Made by a program: the position numbers and the translations under genes. A stretch of 64,000 nt of DNA from Finegoldia magna (GTDB lineage Bacteria > Bacillota > Clostridia > Tissierellales > Peptoniphilaceae): assembly GCF_003182075.1 (NCBI RefSeq), contig NZ_QGTH01000004.1, forward strand, positions 46,128-110,127. Direction: 5' to 3'. Shown here one piece after another: positions 45,165 to 54,811 of the stretch; positions within the stretch are counted from its first letter, which is position 1; each line of letters begins with the position of its first letter. A model generated the notes under the pieces. That model had not been told where the DNA came from. It was given only the letters and a program-made list of their open reading frames with translations, and searched no databases.

Positions 45165-45504
45165 AGTTAGACTTGCAAATAACAAAGACGAAGAAATTTT
45201 AAAAAATTTTAACTTAAAAATAGAAGATATTGTAGGGGATTTTTGCTTTATATATATTGACGACTTAAAACCAAAAGGGTATTCTCTGATTAGGACAGAA
45301 GATAAAAGAGCAAATATAGCAGATTTTCAATTACAAGAGGAGAATTCTAACAAGTTATTTTTTCTAAAAAGTATAGGGATGAATTTGAGAGATTTTGGTA
45401 TTGAAGAGTTTTATGATAATAATGGTTTAGTAAAATCATTTTTTGAAAATCAAGGCAAAATAGACTTTAATCTACTTTTTAGGGGAAGCTGTAATGATTT
45501 ATAA
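45157..45504 (+). CDS. Small hypothetical protein, perhaps a degenerate GNAT fold
   Basis: 115 residues, start ATG 45157 with AGAGGT upstream, overlapping rluB by 8 bases and mnmM by 11. I do not recognise it. The order of elements recalls an acetyltransferase: MIEVRLANNKDEEIL, a strand region FCFIYIDDLKPKGYSLI, a strand IADFQLQEE, then a helix and FFENQGK. The acetyl-CoA pyrophosphate loop (Q/RxxGxG/A) is not there, so catalytic activity is doubtful. Tight overlaps show it is a real gene. Confidence 0.65.
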   Translation: MIEVRLANNKDEEILKNFNLKIEDIVGDFCFIYIDDLKPKGYSLIRTEDKRANIADFQLQEENSNKLFFLKSIGMNLRDFGIEEFYDNNGLVKSFFENQGKIDFNLLFRGSCNDL

Positions 45505-46033
45505 CAATACTAAAACATTAGTTGAATCATTGATGAAAGATAAAATTCCAACTTCAAAAATTTGTTTAGATATGACATTTGGAAACGGAAACGATTCATA
45601 CAAAATGTTATCCATAAACGAAACCATTGAAGTTTATGGGTTTGATATCCAAAAAGATTGTATAGATAATTCTAGAAAATTTGAGAACTTGAAAGTTATT
45701 AACGATTCTCATCTAAATTTTGACAAATATATTAATCAGAAAATTGATTTTGTGGTGTTTAATTTGGGATACCTTCCAGGTGGAGATAAAAAAATAACTA
45801 CTGATTATGATACTGTAATTAAAACTTTAGATAAACTTTTGAAAGTGCTAAGCACAGAAGGTCAAGTTGTTATTACTTTCTATCCTGGGCACAAGCCAGG
45901 ACTTGAAGAAAGTATAAACATAATCCCATATCTTCATAAATTAAACCAAAAAGAATTCAATGTTATTAGATACGATTTTATAAATCAAATAAACAATCCA
46001 CCTTTTGTATGCTTAATTGAAAGGATTAAATAA
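45494..46033 (+). CDS. mnmM: MnmM/YtqB-type tRNA methyltransferase
   Basis: A 179-residue class I methyltransferase. SAM-binding motif I is LDMTFGNGNDSYKML near 25, and the diagnostic FNLGYLPGGDKKITTD sequence near 95-110 is that of YtqB-like enzymes. Family knowledge: MnmM methylates 5-aminomethyl-2-thiouridine at the wobble position of tRNA, replacing the MnmC methyl step in Gram-positive bacteria. RBS AGGGGA precedes ATG 45494, and the last base of its stop starts the next gene. Confidence 0.87.
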   Translation: MIYNNTKTLVESLMKDKIPTSKICLDMTFGNGNDSYKMLSINETIEVYGFDIQKDCIDNSRKFENLKVINDSHLNFDKYINQKIDFVVFNLGYLPGGDKKITTDYDTVIKTLDKLLKVLSTEGQVVITFYPGHKPGLEESINIIPYLHKLNQKEFNVIRYDFINQINNPPFVCLIERIK

Positions 46034-47235
46034 TGAATGTAGCGATAATAGGAGCAGGTGCAGCAGGATTAATGGCTGCAAGCTTCATTAAAGATGAATA
46101 TGAAATTCATATTTTTGATCATAATGAAAAAATAGGTAAGAAATTGTTCATTACCGGAAAAGGAAGATGCAATATTACCAATTCTTGTGAAATACAAGAT
46201 TTGATCGAAAATATTAATACAAATAAATATTTTTGTTACAGCCCATTTTATGACTTTACTAACGAACAAGTCATAAATTTTTTTAATTCAAATGGTCTTA
46301 AAACAAAAGTAGAACGTGGAAATAGAGTTTTTCCAAAGAGTGATAAATCATCAGATGTGATAAAAGTATTTGAAAAAATTTTGAAAGATAAGAATGTAAA
46401 CTTACACTTAAATGAAAAGGTGAATAAAATCTATAAATCGAACAAATTTTATCTGACTACAAGTAGTGATGAATATGCATTTGATAAAGTTATCATAGCT
46501 TGTGGTGGCAAATCATATCCAAATACAGGCTCAGATGGATCACTTTACAATCAAATAACTAAGCTAGGTCATACTATTCATGAAATGAAGCCTGGTTTAA
46601 GTGCAATTATTTTAAAAGAAAATGTAGAAGAATTAGAAGGTGTTAGTCTTAAAAACGTCGGATTAAAATGTTATTTGAATAATAAATTGATATTCAATGA
46701 TATAGGTGAAATGATTTTTACAAGAAAAGGAATTTCGGGTCCCTTAGTACTTACTTTATCAAGTATATTGTGCAACAAAAATGGTGACATTAAAATATCG
46801 ATAGATTTGAAACCAGGATTGACAGATCAAAAACTTGATGATAGGATTTTAAGAGATTTCAGCGAAAATCAAAACAAAACCATTGAAAATGCCATAAGTA
46901 AAATAACGATAAAAAAATTAATACTGCCAATTTTAAAATCTGCAAGTATATATCCAAATAAAAAAGTAAATGAAATAACAAAATATGAACGTGATAATTT
47001 AAGAAGAATTTTGAAAAGTTTTGATTTTACTTATGTATCAAATGAAAAGCTTGATTACGCAATAATTAGTGTGGGAGGAGTCGATGTTAATGAGATTGAT
47101 CCGAGCACGATGGAATCTAAAATTGTAAAAGACTTGTATTTTTGTGGAGAAGTAATTGATGTTGATGGTTTTACAGGAGGATTTAACTTACAATTTGCTT
47201 TTTCAACGGGTTATTTAGCGGGGATAAATATATGA
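46033..47235 (+). CDS. HI0933-family FAD-dependent oxidoreductase
   Basis: A 400-residue flavoprotein. The FAD-binding dinucleotide motif is VAIIGAGAAGLMAASF at the N terminus, with the family signature KKLFITGKGRCNITN near 36 and a C-terminal GEVIDVDGFTGGFNLQFAFSTG closing block. Homologues (YhiN, BaiN) are poorly characterised; BaiN takes part in bile acid dehydroxylation, which is no guide here. Start ATG overlaps the mnmM TAA by one base, and the end overlaps cmk in ATGA. Confidence 0.88.
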   Translation: MNVAIIGAGAAGLMAASFIKDEYEIHIFDHNEKIGKKLFITGKGRCNITNSCEIQDLIENINTNKYFCYSPFYDFTNEQVINFFNSNGLKTKVERGNRVFPKSDKSSDVIKVFEKILKDKNVNLHLNEKVNKIYKSNKFYLTTSSDEYAFDKVIIACGGKSYPNTGSDGSLYNQITKLGHTIHEMKPGLSAIILKENVEELEGVSLKNVGLKCYLNNKLIFNDIGEMIFTRKGISGPLVLTLSSILCNKNGDIKISIDLKPGLTDQKLDDRILRDFSENQNKTIENAISKITIKKLILPILKSASIYPNKKVNEITKYERDNLRRILKSFDFTYVSNEKLDYAIISVGGVDVNEIDPSTMESKIVKDLYFCGEVIDVDGFTGGFNLQFAFSTGYLAGINI

Positions 47236-48101
47236 AAAAAATCAAATACGAAAACGAATCAAAACTTTATGATGATATTAATGAATATATCAAAGACAAA
47301 AATTTTGACATATTATTGATATCGACGCCTAGAGTTATGAAAGAAATTTTCGACGATAGATTAATTAAAACAAATAAAAATATTTTGATCTCATCAAGAA
47401 TGCTCAGAAAAAATGACGATGATAATGTTTATATTGAATTGATTAATAATGACGTATATTCTGTTACTGTTGATGGACCAAGTGGATCTGGCAAATCAAC
47501 AGTTTGTAAATTAATCTCAAATATATTAAACATTGAGTATTTGGATACGGGATCAATGTATCGTTCTCTTGCTTATTTTTGTTTGAAGAAAAATATAAAT
47601 TTGGAAGACGAAGAAGCGGTCATGCATGTATTGAACAATTTGGACATAACATTTGAATCATCTAAGATTAAAGTTGATGGCGAATTCTTGCGAGATAAAA
47701 TAAGAACTAATGATGTATCTATGACAGCATCAAAAGTTTCAACATATTATTCTGTAAGAGAAAGATTAGTTGAAATTCAAAGACAGATTGCGAGCAACAA
47801 AGCGATTATTATTGATGGAAGAGATGCTGGTACTAACATACTAAAGAACGCTGATTACAAGTTTTATTTGGATGCATCACCCGAAGTTAGAGCCAAAAGA
47901 AGATTTAACGAACAAAAAGACGATTCATCTTATGAAACGATTCTAAAAGACATAAAATTAAGAGATGAACAGGATAAAAATAGAAAATATGCTCCTTTGA
48001 AACGAGCCGAAGATGCTGTTTATATAAATTCTGATGATATGAATATTGATGAAGTTGTTGAAAAAATAATAGAGATAATTAGAGGTAGAAATGTTTTATA
48101 G
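47232..48101 (+). CDS. cmk: Cytidylate kinase with an N-terminal extension
   Basis: Phosphorylates CMP and dCMP. The kinase domain begins near residue 75 with SVTVDGPSGSGKST (P-loop at 82-89) and has the YLDTGSMYR block near 105, DGRDAGTNIL near 195 and the lid LRDEQDKNRKYAPL near 246. In ordinary Cmk the P-loop starts near residue 10; here 72 extra residues precede it, of no family I know. The long start is supported by ATGA overlap with the previous gene, GGGG upstream and the lack of a good internal start. plsC overlaps by 11 bases. Confidence 0.92.
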   Translation: MKKIKYENESKLYDDINEYIKDKNFDILLISTPRVMKEIFDDRLIKTNKNILISSRMLRKNDDDNVYIELINNDVYSVTVDGPSGSGKSTVCKLISNILNIEYLDTGSMYRSLAYFCLKKNINLEDEEAVMHVLNNLDITFESSKIKVDGEFLRDKIRTNDVSMTASKVSTYYSVRERLVEIQRQIASNKAIIIDGRDAGTNILKNADYKFYLDASPEVRAKRRFNEQKDDSSYETILKDIKLRDEQDKNRKYAPLKRAEDAVYINSDDMNIDEVVEKIIEIIRGRNVL

Positions 48102-48660
48102 ATTTGCAAGATTTTTATTGAAAATAGTATTTAAAATAAGATACAAATTAGTTGTTCATGGAAATACGAAACTTCCTGAAACTCCTTTAATTATTTGTGC
48201 AAATCACATAAATTTATGGGATCCAATTTTATTAGCGATAATTTTTGAGAGACCCATACGATTTATGGCAAAAAAAGAATTATTTGATAATAAATTTCTA
48301 GGTTTTTTACTAAACAAGTTTGGAGCTTTTCCGGTTGATAGAGATAATGTAAATATTAAAACGATAAAAGACGCTATCAAGCTTGTAAAAAACAATGAAG
48401 TTTTGGGAATATTTCCAGAAGGAACAAGAGTAAAAACAGTTAGTGAAGAAAATATGAAAACAGGAGTTGCTATGATTGCGTCAAGAGCAGGAGCAGATGT
48501 TATCCCAGTATTCATAAATTCTAATTATAAGTTCAGATCAAAAGTAGAAGTGTTTGTAAGAGATAAAATAGCTATATCAAGTTTTGATGATGTTTCAAAA
48601 GATATAAGAAATAAAGCAATAACTAGAGCTATATACGAAAATATTTACAAGGTGAATTGA
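48091..48660 (+). CDS. plsC: PlsC-type 1-acylglycerol-3-phosphate acyltransferase
   Basis: A 189-residue membrane-associated acyltransferase. The catalytic HX4D is in CANHINLWDP near 35-44 and the glycerol-phosphate site in GIFPEGTRVK near 109. It completes phosphatidic acid from the PlsX/PlsY product. The cmk-plsC-ispH/rpsA order is seen across Clostridia. Its TGA overlaps the following ATG by one base. Confidence 0.92.
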   Translation: MFYRFARFLLKIVFKIRYKLVVHGNTKLPETPLIICANHINLWDPILLAIIFERPIRFMAKKELFDNKFLGFLLNKFGAFPVDRDNVNIKTIKDAIKLVKNNEVLGIFPEGTRVKTVSEENMKTGVAMIASRAGADVIPVFINSNYKFRSKVEVFVRDKIAISSFDDVSKDIRNKAITRAIYENIYKVN

Positions 48661-50687
48661 TGAATATAATAGTACAACAAAATGCGGGATTTTGTTATGG
48701 AGTTAAAAGAGCAATAGAGATAATTGAAAATGACCCATCAAAATTAAAGTATACTTTGGGTCAGCTTATCCATAACGAACAAGAATGTAAAAGATTAGAA
48801 GCTTTGGGTATAAAACAGATAGACGATTATACTCAAGCTGAGAAAGGCTCTACGATTTTTATTAGATCTCACGGTGCAACATTAAAATTAAAAGAAGAAA
48901 TAAAAAATAATGGATACAAATTAGTAGATTTAACTTGCCCATCACTATTAAAAATTTATGAAAAAATAAATAAAAAACACGAAGAAGGTTACAAAATTAT
49001 TATTATTGGAGATCCAAATCATCCGGAAATTATAGCGATGAAAGGACAAGTCGAAAATAATGTTGAAGTTGTTAACTCAATTGATGAGGCAAAAAAAATA
49101 AAAGGTGAAAAATTATATGTAATTTCACAAACTACTAATTTAAAGAGGAAATTTTTGGAAATTTCTGATATAATAGTAAGAGGTAATACTAACGTTGTGA
49201 TAGATAATACTATTTGTGGGGCTACAAAAAGCCGACAAATGGCTTGTTTAGAGCTTTCTAAGAATGTCGATTGTATGATTGTGATTGGTGGCTTGAATAG
49301 TTCTAACACAAATAAATTGTATGATATTGCAAAACAAAATTGCAAAAAAGTTTTAAGAATTGAAACATACAAGGATATTTGTATCGATGATAGTATTATT
49401 GAATCTAAATTATTAGGTATTACAGCTGGTGCGTCCACACCGGCTTGGATTATTGAGGAGGTTGTAAATTTAATGGATAATTACAGCAAGGATTTTATGG
49501 AACAAGTAGAAGAAAGCATGAATAAGATTTACCCAAAAGAAATCGTAAAGGGTGAAGTTATTTATGTAACAGATGATGAAGTCATGGTTAATATTGGCTA
49601 TAAGGCTGATGGTATTATTAAATTAGACGAATTATCAACAGAAGAAGGTAAATTACCTAAGGATTTGTACAAACAAGGCGACGAAATCGAAGTTTACGTT
49701 ATTAAGCTAGATGACGGAGAAGGAAATGTTGTACTTTCTACAAAAAGAGTTGAAGGAATTAAAAACTGGAAGAATTTAGTTTCTAGTTTTGATAATGATT
49801 CAACTGTAGAAGCAAAAGTAACACAAGTAGTAAAAGGCGGCTTAATAGCTACAATTGATAATGTAAGAGCTTTTATACCAGGTTCTCAAGTAACTACTCA
49901 CTTTGTAAAAGATTTATCTAAATATGTAGGAGAAACTTTGGTATGTAAAGTTTTGAATATAGATGAAAAGAAGAGACGTTTAGTTTTATCTCACAGAGCT
50001 GTTGTAGAAGCAGAACAAAAAGAAATTGAAGATAAGGCTTGGGAAAACATAACTGTTGGTGAAACAATAACTGGTAAGGTACAAAGATTAACAGACTTTG
50101 GTGCATTTATCGATTTAGGTGGAGTAGATGGTTTACTTCATATTTCAGATATTTCTTGGAATAGAATTGAATCCCCAGAAGATGTTTTAAAAGTTGGAGA
50201 TGAAATCGAAACTTTAGTTCTTAAAGCTAACAGAGAAAAGAATAGAATCTCACTTGGCTTGAAACAATTACAACAAAAACCATTTGACGCTTTCGTTGAA
50301 AACAATCACGAAGGGGATGTTATTGAAGGAGAAGTTGTAAACTTAGTTGACTTTGGTGCTTTTATTAAATTAGCTGAAGGAATTGAAGGCTTAGTTCACG
50401 TTTCTGAAATTTCAAATGAACACGTTGATAAACCATCAGATGAATTAAATATTGGTGATACAGTTAAAGTTAAAATCTTAGAAATCAATCCTGAAAAGAA
50501 AAGAATAGCTTTAAGTATGAAAGCTTTATTACCAAAACCTGAAAAACCAGAAAGAAAGCCAAGACCTAAAAAAGTTAAACCTAAAAAAGTAGAAACTAAA
50601 CCAGAATCAAGTGAAGAAACTTTGATTAACAGTGATTTAGGTGCATTATTAGATTTAAAATTAAAAGAAATCGAAGAAGATAACTAA
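48660..50687 (+). CDS. ispH-rpsA: IspH - ribosomal protein S1 fusion
   Basis: A 675-residue fusion. Residues 1-275 are HMBPP reductase, the last step of the MEP isoprenoid pathway. The three cluster cysteines are C12 (AGFCYGVKRAI), C93 (TCP) and C186 (CGATKSRQ), with H121/E123 in NHPE, ISQTT and SSNT also intact. From about 295 there are four S1 RNA-binding repeats and a basic-acidic tail. ATG 48660 has AAGGTGA upstream. Such fusions are known in Clostridia. An in-frame Shine-Dalgarno GAGGAGG at 49455-49461 before ATG 49473 could give free S1. Confidence 0.95.
   Translation: MNIIVQQNAGFCYGVKRAIEIIENDPSKLKYTLGQLIHNEQECKRLEALGIKQIDDYTQAEKGSTIFIRSHGATLKLKEEIKNNGYKLVDLTCPSLLKIYEKINKKHEEGYKIIIIGDPNHPEIIAMKGQVENNVEVVNSIDEAKKIKGEKLYVISQTTNLKRKFLEISDIIVRGNTNVVIDNTICGATKSRQMACLELSKNVDCMIVIGGLNSSNTNKLYDIAKQNCKKVLRIETYKDICIDDSIIESKLLGITAGASTPAWIIEEVVNLMDNYSKDFMEQVEESMNKIYPKEIVKGEVIYVTDDEVMVNIGYKADGIIKLDELSTEEGKLPKDLYKQGDEIEVYVIKLDDGEGNVVLSTKRVEGIKNWKNLVSSFDNDSTVEAKVTQVVKGGLIATIDNVRAFIPGSQVTTHFVKDLSKYVGETLVCKVLNIDEKKRRLVLSHRAVVEAEQKEIEDKAWENITVGETITGKVQRLTDFGAFIDLGGVDGLLHISDISWNRIESPEDVLKVGDEIETLVLKANREKNRISLGLKQLQQKPFDAFVENNHEGDVIEGEVVNLVDFGAFIKLAEGIEGLVHVSEISNEHVDKPSDELNIGDTVKVKILEINPEKKRIALSMKALLPKPEKPERKPRPKKVKPKKVETKPESSEETLINSDLGALLDLKLKEIEEDN
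49455..49475 (+). promoter_or_regulatory. Candidate internal ribosome binding site and start inside ispH-rpsA
   Basis: GAGGAGG at 49455-49461 precedes in-frame ATG 49473 (Met272) by 11 bases, exactly at the IspH/S1 junction. A second in-frame ATG is at residue 280. It encodes Glu-Glu as GAG GAG although GAA is the usual Glu codon in this window. Confidence 0.45.
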
Positions 50688-50703
50688 AATCTACTTTATA
50701 TCC

Positions 50704-50732
50704 AAAAGCCAAACAGGTGTTTGGCTTTTTTT
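50704..50732 (+). terminator. Intrinsic terminator after ispH-rpsA
   Basis: AAAGCCAAAC and GTTTGGCTTT form a perfect 10-base-pair stem with loop AGGT and a T run. It closes the gene run that began at nusB. Confidence 0.93.
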
Positions 50733-50800
50733 AATGTATTTATGAATTATACACCGTGTTTTGGGGTATATAAAAAATATAGATTAGGGTGTGATTTAAT

Positions 50801-51811
50801 ATGAATGTAGATTTTAAATTATATGAAAATTATTATAGTGAATTTGCTACAAAATCAAATGAAGCTGCGAGAATTCAATCCGAACCAAATGATAATTTAA
50901 GAAATCCGTTTCAAATTGACAGAGATAGAATTATTCACTCAAAATCTTTTAGAAGACTTAAACATAAAACACAAGTGTACTTAAATCCTGAAAAAGACCA
51001 TTACAGAACAAGGTTAACGCACACATTAGAGGTTACCCAAATAGCTAGAACTATTGCAAGGTGTTTACGTTTAAACGAAGATTTAGTAGAAGCAATAGGC
51101 TTGGGACATGATTTGGGACATACACCTTTTGGGCATGTAGGTGAAAAGATATTAGATAAACTTAATCCAAAAGGATTCAAACATTATAAACAATCCATTA
51201 ATGTTGTCCAATATATAGAACATTCAAGTTCTAGAATAGGTCTTAATCTAACGAAACAAACATTAGATGGAATAGTGAATCATTCAGGTAGCAACAAGGC
51301 AAATACCTTAGAAGGGCAAATTATTAAATATTCAGATAGAATTGCCTACATTAATCACGATATTGATGATTCTATTAGATCAAATATTATAAAACATAGT
51401 GATTTACCTATAGAAATTACAGAAGAACTAGGAGATAGAGGTTCAAAAAGAATTAATTTCTTAGTAAATGATTTAGTTGAAAATAGTTTCGATAAAAATC
51501 ACATTGAAATGTCTGATAAAACTTATAGACTAATGGAAGATTTGCGATCATTTATGTTTGAGAACGTATATTTTAACGACATAGTAAGAAAAGATGATAA
51601 AAAAGTAGAATATGTACTAACTAATCTATATAGTTACTATTTAGAAGATATTAGTAGATTACCAAAATCACACACAGATATTTACAATAATATTGAGTTA
51701 CAAAATAAAACCAAAGATGATATAGTTACAGATTATATCGCTGGTATGACTGATTCATTTGCAAAAAGAACTTTTAAAGAAATTTTCATACCAGATTCTT
51801 GGAGCATATAA
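50801..51811 (+). CDS. dgt: Dgt-type dNTP triphosphohydrolase
   Basis: A 336-residue HD-domain protein. The N-terminal NPFQIDRDRIIHSKSFRRLKHKTQVY region is typical, and metal ligands lie in RTRLTHTLEVTQIA near 67-80 and GLGHDLGHTPFGH near 106-118. It splits dNTPs, classically dGTP, into nucleoside and triphosphate. A GGGTG site precedes ATG 50801. It is first in the dgt-dnaG-rpoD unit, as in many Clostridia. The promoter is not clear; an imperfect inverted repeat lies at 50748-50770. Confidence 0.92.
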   Translation: MNVDFKLYENYYSEFATKSNEAARIQSEPNDNLRNPFQIDRDRIIHSKSFRRLKHKTQVYLNPEKDHYRTRLTHTLEVTQIARTIARCLRLNEDLVEAIGLGHDLGHTPFGHVGEKILDKLNPKGFKHYKQSINVVQYIEHSSSRIGLNLTKQTLDGIVNHSGSNKANTLEGQIIKYSDRIAYINHDIDDSIRSNIIKHSDLPIEITEELGDRGSKRINFLVNDLVENSFDKNHIEMSDKTYRLMEDLRSFMFENVYFNDIVRKDDKKVEYVLTNLYSYYLEDISRLPKSHTDIYNNIELQNKTKDDIVTDYIAGMTDSFAKRTFKEIFIPDSWSI

Positions 51812-51826
51812 AGATAGGATGATAAG

Positions 51827-53623
51827 ATGGGATTTATACCACAAGATAAAATAGATGAGATAAAAAGTGTTGCAGACATAGTTTCTGTAATTGGAGATTA
51901 TGTTGAATTGAAAAGGGCTGGTTCAAATTATGTTGGACTATGTCCATTTCATAATGAGAAGACGCCGTCTTTTAGTGTATCGCCATCAAAAGGCATTTTT
52001 CATTGTTTTGGTTGTGGTGTTGGTGGCGATGTTATATCCTTTATAATGCAAAAAGAGGGCATGTCATATCCTGAAGCTATTAAATTTTTGGCAGATAAGT
52101 TAGGTATTTTAGTCGAAACAAATGAAGTAAATAAAGAAAAATACGAACATCGCAAAAAATTATTTGAAATTAATAATGAAGCCAAATTATTTTATTACAA
52201 AAATCTATTGATAAATGACATACCGAAGGATTATATAAAAAAAAGAAATCTTAATAATAATTTGATTAATAAGTTTATAATAGGTTACGCTGATGGGAAA
52301 AACAGTCTTTATCGTCATTTACTACAAAAAGGGTATCAAAAAGATGATATAATAGAAGTCGGCCTCATAAATCAGGACGAAAAAGGGAATGTTTATGATA
52401 AATTTCGAAATAGGTTGATGTTTCCTATTATAGATATAAGAGGCAATGTTATTGGTTTTGGTGGTAGAGCTCTTGCGGATTCAAGGGCAAAATATATGAA
52501 TTCTCCTCAGAGCCTAGCTTACGATAAAAGCAAGAATGTTTATGGAGTTTCTAATTTAAAAAATTCTACTAAAGTTGGGAAAATCATATTGGTAGAAGGA
52601 TATATGGATGTTATCTCATTGACAAATTATGGATTTGACTATGCTATTGCTTCATTGGGTACTTCTCTAACACATGATCAAGCAAAATTAATCAAAAGAT
52701 ATTGTAAAAATATTTATATATGTTATGATGGTGACTCAGCAGGTCAAAACGCAACATCACGTGCTATAGAAATATTTAAAGAGCAGGATATTAGTCCTAA
52801 CATTATTGTCATACCTGATAATATGGATCCTGATGATTATATTAAACAATACGGAAATGAAAGTTTTAATAGGTTAATAGATAACGCAATGGATAGTGTT
52901 ATTTATGAATACAAGAAAATACTTCAAAAATACGATATTAATGATGTAAAAGAAAAAATACAACTTATAGATGATTTGACAACTTTATTATCAAAATTAG
53001 ATAGAGAAGTCATTAGGGATGAATATATTAAGAGATTTTCTGATGATTTAAATATAGAATATTTAAGTTTAAAAAAAGATGTCTCTAGTAAATTGAATGA
53101 AGTTAAGCCTAACATCACTTTTCATAATGAGAGAACTGATGATAAAAAAATTACAGAAAAAGATAGTATTAACAATCAGGAGAAAATAACTGCAGCTGAA
53201 ATAATGACAATTGCTTGTTTTCATAAAGATGTATACTATGATTTGAAAGAAGAATTCTCAAAATTCAAAACTAAGATCAGTTCTTATAATAACTTTATGG
53301 AGTTTGTGGATTTTTACTATTCTAAAAATAATGAAAATCAAATTGATGAAAAATCGGCTAGAGATTATTTTAAAAATGATATTCAAATGGATCGTACTAT
53401 CGATTATTTATATCAAAAATCTAGAGATTCAATTAATATTAATAACATCGGAAGGGTTGTATTGGAAATCAAAAAATACCTAATGACCCAGGAAAAGGAG
53501 AATATTAAATCTCAGTTAGATCTAATGCAATCAGTAGAATTTAATGAAAAGATTAATAAAGAATATAATGAAATTTTGAATAAAATCTTAGAAATTAATA
53601 GACAAATTAAAGAGTACAAATAG
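51827..53623 (+). CDS. dnaG: DnaG primase
   Basis: A 598-residue primase. The zinc-binding domain has CPFHNEK near 40 and CFGCGVGG near 62. The RNA polymerase core includes RNRLMFPI near 203, the TOPRIM segment [13 protein letters not shown] near 254 and [11 protein letters not shown] near 307. The C-terminal helicase-binding part is divergent, as usual. RBS AGGATGA precedes ATG 51827. It lies 15 bases after dgt and 17 before rpoD. Confidence 0.96.
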   Translation: MGFIPQDKIDEIKSVADIVSVIGDYVELKRAGSNYVGLCPFHNEKTPSFSVSPSKGIFHCFGCGVGGDVISFIMQKEGMSYPEAIKFLADKLGILVETNEVNKEKYEHRKKLFEINNEAKLFYYKNLLINDIPKDYIKKRNLNNNLINKFIIGYADGKNSLYRHLLQKGYQKDDIIEVGLINQDEKGNVYDKFRNRLMFPIIDIRGNVIGFGGRALADSRAKYMNSPQSLAYDKSKNVYGVSNLKNSTKVGKIILVEGYMDVISLTNYGFDYAIASLGTSLTHDQAKLIKRYCKNIYICYDGDSAGQNATSRAIEIFKEQDISPNIIVIPDNMDPDDYIKQYGNESFNRLIDNAMDSVIYEYKKILQKYDINDVKEKIQLIDDLTTLLSKLDREVIRDEYIKRFSDDLNIEYLSLKKDVSSKLNEVKPNITFHNERTDDKKITEKDSINNQEKITAAEIMTIACFHKDVYYDLKEEFSKFKTKISSYNNFMEFVDFYYSKNNENQIDEKSARDYFKNDIQMDRTIDYLYQKSRDSININNIGRVVLEIKKYLMTQEKENIKSQLDLMQSVEFNEKINKEYNEILNKILEINRQIKEYK

Positions 53624-53640
53624 TCAGAAAGGAGTTTTTT

Positions 53641-54810
53641 ATGTCAGAAGAAAACTTGGATGTTGAACAAATAAAAAAAGAAGCATTAAATCAATTAATA
53701 GAGATAGGTAATGAGAATGATGGCATAGTAACTATCAAAGACTTCAAAAAGATTGATGATATTTCTTCTCTTGATGAAGATGATATAGAAGATATAAGAA
53801 ATTTGCTAATTGAAAATAATATTGAAATTTTTGAAAGTAATGATGAAATAGAGAAAAAATCATCTTCAAAGGATGACGACAAAGACGATATCGAAGATGA
53901 CGAGTCTATTGATGATGAAGACGATGACGATATTAAAGATGACAAAAAAATCATCGAAGATGTTTCCGATATTAAAGGAATTAATGTCGACGACCCAGTA
54001 AAAATGTATTTAAAAGAAATCGGAAAAATTCCTTTGTTATCAGCTGAAGAAGAAGTTCAATTAGCGCAAGAAATGGAAAATGGATCTAAGAGAGCTAAGA
54101 AAAAGTTAGCAGAAGCAAACTTACGTTTGGTTGTAAGTATTGCTAAAAGATACGTGGGACGTGGAATGAGCTTTTTGGATTTGATTCAAGAAGGTAATCT
54201 TGGTCTTATGAAAGCAGTGGATAAATTTGACTATACTAGAGGTTTCAAGTTTTCAACATACGCTACTTGGTGGATAAGACAAGCTATTACAAGAGCGATT
54301 GCTGACCAAGCTAGAACAATAAGAATTCCTGTACACATGGTAGAAACTATTAATAGACTTGTAAGAATTGAAAGACAATTATTACAAGATTTGGGAAGAG
54401 ACCCTACAAATGAAGAAATAGCAAAAGAAATGGGAATTGAAGTAGAAAAAGTTAGAGAAGTTAGAAAAATAGCTCAAGAACCTGTAAGTTTGGAAACACC
54501 TATTGGTGAAGAAGAAGATAGTCATTTAGGAGATTTTATTGAAGATGATACTGCTATCGCTCCAGATGAAGCAGCAAATTTTACTATGCTTAGAGAAGAA
54601 TTAGAAGGCATTTTAAACACTTTAAATGAAAGAGAAAGAAAAGTATTAGCATTAAGATTTGGACTTGTTGATGGTACTCCTAGAACACTTGAAGAGGTTG
54701 GTAAAGACTTTGATGTCACAAGAGAAAGAATCAGACAAATAGAAGCAAAAGCTTTGAGAAAATTAAAACATCCATCTAGAAGTCAAAAATTAAAGGATTT
54801 TTTGGAATAA
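53641..54810 (+). CDS. rpoD: RpoD/SigA, primary sigma factor
   Basis: A 389-residue housekeeping sigma factor. Region 1.1 (about 1-70) is followed by a very acidic Asp/Glu stretch (about 75-105). Then come region 1.2 ([17 protein letters not shown] near 118), regions 2.1-2.4 ([38 protein letters not shown] near 204), region 3, and region 4.2 ([21 protein letters not shown] near 358). AAAGGAG precedes ATG 53641. It should recognise the TTGACA/TATAAT promoters noted here. Confidence 0.97.
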   Translation: MSEENLDVEQIKKEALNQLIEIGNENDGIVTIKDFKKIDDISSLDEDDIEDIRNLLIENNIEIFESNDEIEKKSSSKDDDKDDIEDDESIDDEDDDDIKDDKKIIEDVSDIKGINVDDPVKMYLKEIGKIPLLSAEEEVQLAQEMENGSKRAKKKLAEANLRLVVSIAKRYVGRGMSFLDLIQEGNLGLMKAVDKFDYTRGFKFSTYATWWIRQAITRAIADQARTIRIPVHMVETINRLVRIERQLLQDLGRDPTNEEIAKEMGIEVEKVREVRKIAQEPVSLETPIGEEEDSHLGDFIEDDTAIAPDEAANFTMLREELEGILNTLNERERKVLALRFGLVDGTPRTLEEVGKDFDVTRERIRQIEAKALRKLKHPSRSQKLKDFLE

Positions 54811-54811
54811 A

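Noticed and set aside
49019..49438. A 139-codon minus-strand ORF in ispH
   Set aside because: Shadow of the conserved IspH frame without start signals.
53691..53954. Serine-rich minus-strand ORF
   Set aside because: It is the complement of the Asp/Glu-rich region of rpoD, not a gene.
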